A DNA stretch of 44,634 nt, taken from Planctomycetota bacterium (GTDB taxonomy: Bacteria > Planctomycetota > UBA1135 > GCA-002686595). The stretch is taken from assembly GCA_016795205.1 (NCBI GenBank), contig JAEUHZ010000059.1:1-44634 (forward strand), read 5' to 3'. The notes below the pieces were generated by a model. That model ran no database searches, was not told the origin of the DNA, and saw only the letters and a list, made by a program, of their open reading frames with translations. Positions 40,366 through 44,634 of this stretch are shown here, in pieces (positions within the stretch are counted from its first letter, which is position 1; each line of letters begins with the position of its first letter). Both the position numbers and the translations under genes were made by a program.

Positions 40366-41538
40366 TTACCCCAGGATCTCGCGGGCCAGGACCAGCTTCT
40401 GGATCTCGCTCGTGCCCTCGTAGATGCGCAGGGCCCGCACGTCGCGGTAGATGCGCTCGACCACGCTGCCCCGCCTGACGCCCACTCCGCCGTGGAGCTG
40501 TACAGCGCGGTCCGCCACGAAGCCGGCCGTCTCCGTGGCGAAGTACTTGGCGCGCGCGACAGCCGCCGTGGCGTCTCCGCCGGCGTCGACCGCGGCGGCC
40601 GCCTCCGCGGTCAGGAGCTGTGCCGCGCGCAGCCGGACGTCCATCTCCGCGATCTCGAAGCGCAGCGCCTGGAACGAGGCCAGCGGCCGGCCGAACTGGC
40701 TGCGCTCGACCAAGCGCGCCTTGGAGGCATCGAGAGCGCGGCGCGCGAACCCGTTGGCGCAGGCCGCGACGGAGGCACGGAAGCGCCCCAGCGTCGCCAG
40801 CGCGAGGTCGATGCCGTTCCCGACGGGCCCCAGGCGGCGTTCGTCCCCCACCTCGACGCCATCGAACACGACGTCGCCGATCGGATGCGGGCCGATGACC
40901 TCGAAGCGCTCGCAGGAGAGGCCCTGGGCCGTGCCCGGCACGCTGAACATGGTCAGCCCGCCGCGCGAGCCGGGCTCGCCCGAGGTGCGCGCCAGCACGC
41001 TGTAATGACCCGCGATGCCAGCGTTCGAGATGAAGGTCTTGTGGCCGAAGATTCGCCACGTGCCTCCGGACTGCTCCGCGCGGGTCGCCACGTCGTCCAC
41101 GCTGGATCCGGCGTTGGGCTCGGTGAGCGCGAACGCGCCCACGAGCTCGCCGCGCGCCAATGCCGGCAGCACCTCGGCCCGCACACGCTCCGTGCCGCCC
41201 CGCGCGACCGCGTAGGCCGAGAGCCCCTGCATGACGAGCATCACGTCGAGCATCCCGGAGTGCCACGCCAGCTCGTCGCGCAGCGTGCACACCGCCCGGG
41301 CCGAGACGTCGTCGCGCGCCACCAGCCCGCGCGCATCGGCGCCACCGTCGCGCTCCGGGACGGTCCAGCGCGTGAGGCCCGCCGCGGCCAGCGCGCCCAG
41401 CGCGACGTGCGCGGCGTCGTCCTCGCCCAGGCCCTCGAGCCGGGGCGCGACGCGTTCACCCAGCGCTCGCGCCGCGTCACGCAGCGCAGCGAGGACCTCG
41501 GCCGCGGCGTCTGTCGCCGCTCCCGGGCCCGGGCTCAC
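40366..41538 (-). CDS. Acyl-CoA dehydrogenase
   Basis: A 390-residue FAD enzyme of normal length. Helical N-terminal domain (about 1-115), beta domain with GAFALTEPNAGSSVDD and WRIFGHKTFISNAGIAGHYSVLA (flavin-binding), and helical C-terminal domain with RSQFGRPLASFQALRFEIAEM, LHGGVGVRRGSVVERIYRD and IYEGTSEIQKLVLAREIL, where the Glu of YEGT is the catalytic base of the short/medium-chain class. It oxidises an acyl-CoA to the 2,3-enoyl-CoA; a cyclohexane-carboxyl or aryl-alkyl substrate would fit the neighbours. GTG start overlaps the hydratase stop (GTGA). Confidence 0.93.
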   Translation of the reverse strand: MSPGPGAATDAAAEVLAALRDAARALGERVAPRLEGLGEDDAAHVALGALAAAGLTRWTVPERDGGADARGLVARDDVSARAVCTLRDELAWHSGMLDVMLVMQGLSAYAVARGGTERVRAEVLPALARGELVGAFALTEPNAGSSVDDVATRAEQSGGTWRIFGHKTFISNAGIAGHYSVLARTSGEPGSRGGLTMFSVPGTAQGLSCERFEVIGPHPIGDVVFDGVEVGDERRLGPVGNGIDLALATLGRFRASVAACANGFARRALDASKARLVERSQFGRPLASFQALRFEIAEMDVRLRAAQLLTAEAAAAVDAGGDATAAVARAKYFATETAGFVADRAVQLHGGVGVRRGSVVERIYRDVRALRIYEGTSEIQKLVLAREILG

Positions 41539-42353
41539 GTCGCCGCTCCGCTCCGCCGCGTGGCCGCGGCGAAGTCCGGCGCGCGCTTCTCGACGAACGC
41601 GCGATAGCCCTCGGCGTAGTCCGAGCTCGACATGCACTCGGCTTGGACCCAGCCTTCCGCCGCCATGGCTTCCTCGAGCGTCATGGACGCCTCGAGATTC
41701 AGCATGCGCTTCGTGACCGCCAGCCCCAGCGCGGGCCCGGCCGCCAACCGGCGCGCCGCATCGAGCGCCGCGCCGGGGAGCTCCGCGTCGGGCACGAGCT
41801 GGTTGTAGAGCCCGATCTCGTACGCGCGCCGCGCGTCGACCCACTCACCGCTCATGAGCAGCTCGCTCGCGCGCCCCAAGCCCACGATGCGGGGCAGGAG
41901 CCAGGCCGCGCCCATGTCCGCGCCCGAGAGGCCGACCTTGGTGAACAGGAAGGCGATCTTCGCGCTCTCCGCCGCGACCCGCACGTCGCAGGCCGCCGCG
42001 AGCACCGCGCCCGCGCCGCAGGCGATGCCGTTGAGCCCCGCGACGACCGGCTTCTCGAGCCGTCGCACGTTCGCGATGAGCTCGCAGGTCAGGCGCGTGA
42101 AGGCATTGAGCTCGGCTTTCGTGGCCGTGAGCAGCGGCGCGATGATGTCGCGTTGGTCGCCCCCGGTGCAGAACGCACGCCCGGTCCCCGTGACGAGCAC
42201 GGCCCGCACCTCGGCCCGCGTGCGCAGGGCGACGAAGGTCTCGGCAAGCTCGCGGTAGCTTTCGAAGGTCAGCGCGTTGAGCCGCTCGGGTCGGTCGAGA
42301 CGCAGGACGGCGACGCCTTGGTCCTCGTGGTAGCGGAAGTGCTGGGGGTTCAT
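41535..42353 (-). CDS. Enoyl-CoA hydratase/isomerase family protein, atypical active site
   Basis: A 272-residue crotonase. CoA-binding and oxyanion segments are in place (FCTGGDQRDI, NGIACGAGAVLAAACD). The two catalytic glutamates of true hydratases are missing: the first position (GGGCE in hydratase) is Val here, the second is Phe. An Asp in SGADMGAAWLL aligns with the Asp used by 4-chlorobenzoyl-CoA dehalogenase and by isomerases such as PaaG. So an isomerase, ring-opening or hydrolytic reaction is more likely than simple hydration. First gene of the operon, with TATCAT ten bases before its ATG. Confidence 0.88.
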   Translation of the reverse strand: MNPQHFRYHEDQGVAVLRLDRPERLNALTFESYRELAETFVALRTRAEVRAVLVTGTGRAFCTGGDQRDIIAPLLTATKAELNAFTRLTCELIANVRRLEKPVVAGLNGIACGAGAVLAAACDVRVAAESAKIAFLFTKVGLSGADMGAAWLLPRIVGLGRASELLMSGEWVDARRAYEIGLYNQLVPDAELPGAALDAARRLAAGPALGLAVTKRMLNLEASMTLEEAMAAEGWVQAECMSSSDYAEGYRAFVEKRAPDFAAATRRSGAAT

Positions 42354-42363
42354 CGCGGGCGGG

Positions 42364-42369
42364 ATGATA
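42364..42369 (-). promoter_or_regulatory. -10-like hexamer of the ECH-ACAD operon
   Basis: TATCAT on the minus strand, ten bases before the ATG at 42353. The gap to the divergent TonB receptor gene is only 53 bases, so both promoters share it. Confidence 0.4.
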
Positions 42370-42406
42370 GCCGGGTCGCAGCACGCCTCAGGATTCCTCG
42401 AATCCG

Positions 42407-44566
42407 TTGGCGAGCGGGTCCGGCCCAGCGCTCGTTCCTGTGGTCCCCACCCCGCGCCCGACCCCGATGCCCCTCTGCATCCCCCAGGCCCCTCCGCTCC
42501 CGTCCGAGACCTTCGTCACGGCGCCCCGCTCCACCCTGCCCGCCACCGTCGCGGCCGCCGCGGTCGTCGTGCTCACCGCCGAGGACCTGGCGCGCACCGG
42601 TGAGCGCTCCCTGCCGCGCATGATCGAGAAGGCCTCCGGCGCCGGCGTCTGGCTGCAGGAGACGAACCTGGGGGGCGGCGCGCCGATCCTGCGCGGGTTC
42701 ATCGGGGAGAAGGTGCTGATCGTGGTCGACGGCGTGCGCCTCAACGATGCCACGACCCGGCTCGGGCCGAATCAGTCGCTGAACACGATCGACCCGGGGA
42801 TCGTCGAGCGCGTGGAGATCGTGCGCGGGGCGGGCTCGGTCCAGTACGGATCCGACGCGGTCGGCGGCACGATCCTGATCTGGACCAAGCGCAGGCTGCC
42901 GGGCAGTGTCGACGCCCAAGGCACGCCCGACGGCTTCGACGCCGGCATCGAGACCCAGTACCAGAGCGTCAACACGGGCGTGCGCGTCGCGCCCTCCGTC
43001 GGCTGGTCGACGGATCGCAACGGCTTCCTGGCGACGGGCTCGTTCTCGCAGTGGAACGAGCTGCGCTCCGCCGACGGAGACATCGACAACACGGGCTACG
43101 ACAGCGGCGCGCTGTTCGGCTCGTGGAACCACGCCGTCGATCGCTGGCGGTCCGTGCGCTTGACGGCGTCGGCACACCGGGACTGGGACGTCCCGCGCAC
43201 GGACCGTCTCAACGTGGGCTTTGGACAGGCGCAGCCCTCGAGCGCCGAATTCACGTTCGAGCGCCAGGACCAGCGGCAGATCCTGCTCGCATTCGAGGAC
43301 GCGGAACCGGGCGGCTTCGCGGATCGCTTCCAGGCCCGGCTCGGCCTGCGCGGCTACGAGGAGCGCCGCCGACAGCGCAACACGGGCTCGACGCAACGCC
43401 GTCTCGAGGAAGACGAGATCCTGGCGCCGTCGCTGGGCCTGGACTGGAGGAAGGCCATCGGCGAGCACCACCTGGTGACCTTCGGTCTCGACGTCGAGTA
43501 CGACGACGTCGACAGCTCGCGCACGAACGTGAACATCAACACCGGCGCGTCCGCGCCCGGGCAGCCGACGTTCGCGCCGGACTCGAGCTACCTTGCGACG
43601 GGCGTCTTCGTGCAGGACGAGATCTCGGCGCTCGATCCGCTCGACGTGACCGTGGGCCTGCGCTACTCGTTCTTCCACTTCGGCTTCGACCAGTTCACGA
43701 GCGGACCCGCCGGGGGTCCCCACGAGTCGGGGGACTTCGACGCCCTGACGGCCGCGCTCGGGCTGGGTTACGACCTCGCGGAGGGCTGGCGCGCCACGGC
43801 CGGCGTCGCACAGGGCTTCCGCGCGCCGCACCTCGACGACCTGGCGCGCAACGGCACGATCTTCGGCGGGACGGAGCTGGCGAATCCCGATCTCGATCCC
43901 GAGCAGTCGCTCACGGTCGAGCTCGGCCTCGAACACGCGCGCGGGCCCTGGAAGGCGGCCATCGCCGGGTACGCGACGTTCCTGGACGATGCGATCGGGC
44001 GGCGGCTCGTCGACGAGGGTGATCCGGGCACGCTGGGCGACGAGACCTACCTGCGCGACAACACGGGGCGTGTCGAGATCTACGGCGTCGAGCTGCGCGC
44101 CGAGCGCCGGCTCGGCGCGGAGGGCTCGCCCTTCGCGCTGCGCGGCGGCATCGCTTGGGCGACCGGCCGACAGTACGACGACACGCTCGACCCCGCCACG
44201 GGGGAGGCGCCCTACGACGACGTGCCCGCGCGACGCATCCCGCCGCTGAACGGCTACGTCGCGCTGGCTTACGACTCCGTCGTGCCGGCCTGGAGCTGGC
44301 TCACATGGGCCGAGCTACGGCTGACGCTGGCCGACGCGCAGGACGACCTGAACCCCGACGACCTGAGCGACCCGCGCATCGACCCGGACGGGACGGAGTC
44401 CTGGGGTCGCGTGGACCTCGATCTCGGCGGCCCGCTCGGGAAGCACGGCGGTTCGCGTTGGAACCTGGGCCTGCACAACCTGCTCGACGAAGCCTACCGC
44501 GTGCACGGCTCGGGGCTCGACGCGCCCGGCTTCGGCGTCGTGGTCGGGGTTGCGTGGATGATGTAG
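42407..44566 (+). CDS. TonB-dependent outer-membrane receptor
   Basis: About 719 residues. The plug domain (about 35-165) has MIEKASGAGVWLQE, PILRGFIGEKVLIVVDGVRLND, IDPGIVERVEIVRGAGSVQYGSDAVGGTILI, all typical. The barrel (about 170-719) shows alternating beta strands, GYDLAEGWRATAGVAQGFRAPHLDDLARNG, ELANPDLDPEQSLTVELGLEH, and ends in NLLDEAYRVHGSG and a C-terminal aromatic-poor strand (VVVGVAWMM). The family imports iron chelates, B12 or glycans. No signal peptide or TonB box is seen. The frame opens with TTG at 42407 and has ATG at 42467; a stop lies just upstream (42368), so no hidden leader exists in this frame. Confidence 0.88.
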   Translation: MASGSGPALVPVVPTPRPTPMPLCIPQAPPLPSETFVTAPRSTLPATVAAAAVVVLTAEDLARTGERSLPRMIEKASGAGVWLQETNLGGGAPILRGFIGEKVLIVVDGVRLNDATTRLGPNQSLNTIDPGIVERVEIVRGAGSVQYGSDAVGGTILIWTKRRLPGSVDAQGTPDGFDAGIETQYQSVNTGVRVAPSVGWSTDRNGFLATGSFSQWNELRSADGDIDNTGYDSGALFGSWNHAVDRWRSVRLTASAHRDWDVPRTDRLNVGFGQAQPSSAEFTFERQDQRQILLAFEDAEPGGFADRFQARLGLRGYEERRRQRNTGSTQRRLEEDEILAPSLGLDWRKAIGEHHLVTFGLDVEYDDVDSSRTNVNINTGASAPGQPTFAPDSSYLATGVFVQDEISALDPLDVTVGLRYSFFHFGFDQFTSGPAGGPHESGDFDALTAALGLGYDLAEGWRATAGVAQGFRAPHLDDLARNGTIFGGTELANPDLDPEQSLTVELGLEHARGPWKAAIAGYATFLDDAIGRRLVDEGDPGTLGDETYLRDNTGRVEIYGVELRAERRLGAEGSPFALRGGIAWATGRQYDDTLDPATGEAPYDDVPARRIPPLNGYVALAYDSVVPAWSWLTWAELRLTLADAQDDLNPDDLSDPRIDPDGTESWGRVDLDLGGPLGKHGGSRWNLGLHNLLDEAYRVHGSGLDAPGFGVVVGVAWMM

Positions 44567-44592
44567 TACGGAGTCTGACTCGACTCCGCCGT

Positions 44593-44634
44593 TCTCCGCC
44601 GATCCCGGCCGCTCGCGGCCGGGATCGGCGGAGA
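44593..44634 (+). terminator. Strong terminator stem after the TonB receptor
   Basis: A perfect 19-bp stem (44593-44611 with 44616-44634) with a CTCG loop, 26 bases after the stop codon. The window ends on its last base, so a following T-run cannot be seen. Confidence 0.8.

Overview
The window is high-GC bacterial chromosome, most likely from a Planctomycetota lineage. Support: an ECF sigma factor with the planctomycete-style 'WLRLLTGQ...HRRHLG' core, a tyrosine integrase of the kind common in that phylum, two thioredoxin-fold TlpA-type proteins (one with the 'FWGHW...RAMYPHERS' style), and a secreted phosphoesterase carrying a LamG-like domain. A TonB receptor and long two-domain FtsX permease indicate a Gram-negative envelope. 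The phylum is an inference; Acidobacteriota or Myxococcota are weaker alternatives.

Bases 1 to about 7,800 are the right part of an integrated mobile element whose left end lies outside the window. It holds an unknown divergently transcribed gene, two XRE-type regulators, a small serine recombinase, an unknown 336-residue protein, two small HTH-like proteins, a DUF1376 replication-like protein with a probable phage-type helicase loader, and a tyrosine integrase whose frame runs antisense through the 3' end of tRNA-Asp(GUC), the apparent integration site. AT-richer intergenic palindromes and lower GC than the rest fit transfer.

From 8 kb to 24.5 kb lies ordinary chromosome: a GT-C glycosyltransferase; an ATP-grasp ligase; a mazG-ABC-FtsX operon; a secreted protein, queC, PadR regulator, permease-prefix protein and esterase run with an inverted-repeat candidate operator; mrp; and a tight purK-purE-sbtA-sbtB operon joining a bicarbonate-consuming purine enzyme with a bicarbonate transporter and its PII-like partner; then an ECF sigma factor.

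From 24.5 kb to 30.7 kb are a Cys-type TlpA, a metallophosphoesterase with LamG domain, and the most notable gene: a second TlpA-type protein with an in-frame TGA exactly at the first redox position (U-P-P-C), followed by a 7-bp hairpin with a GGUC loop at the spacing of a bacterial SECIS. I read it as a selenoprotein. It follows metF and a hotdog thioesterase.

From 30.7 kb to 42.4 kb are a creatininase-family hydrolase, an MgtC/DUF4010 membrane protein, a benzoate-CoA-ligase-type enzyme, a quinone oxidoreductase, a degenerate Ser/Thr kinase, an esterase, and an operon of enoyl-CoA hydratase-like, acyl-CoA dehydrogenase, [2Fe-2S] ferredoxin, PaaA-like protein and kynureninase-like PLP enzyme. 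Together they suggest CoA-dependent breakdown of an aromatic or tryptophan-derived acid. The window closes with a TonB-dependent receptor and a perfect 19-bp terminator stem.

Many genes inside operons overlap by ATGA/GTGA, and several first genes have a TANNNT hexamer 6 to 10 nt before the start codon, which suggests frequent leaderless transcription.
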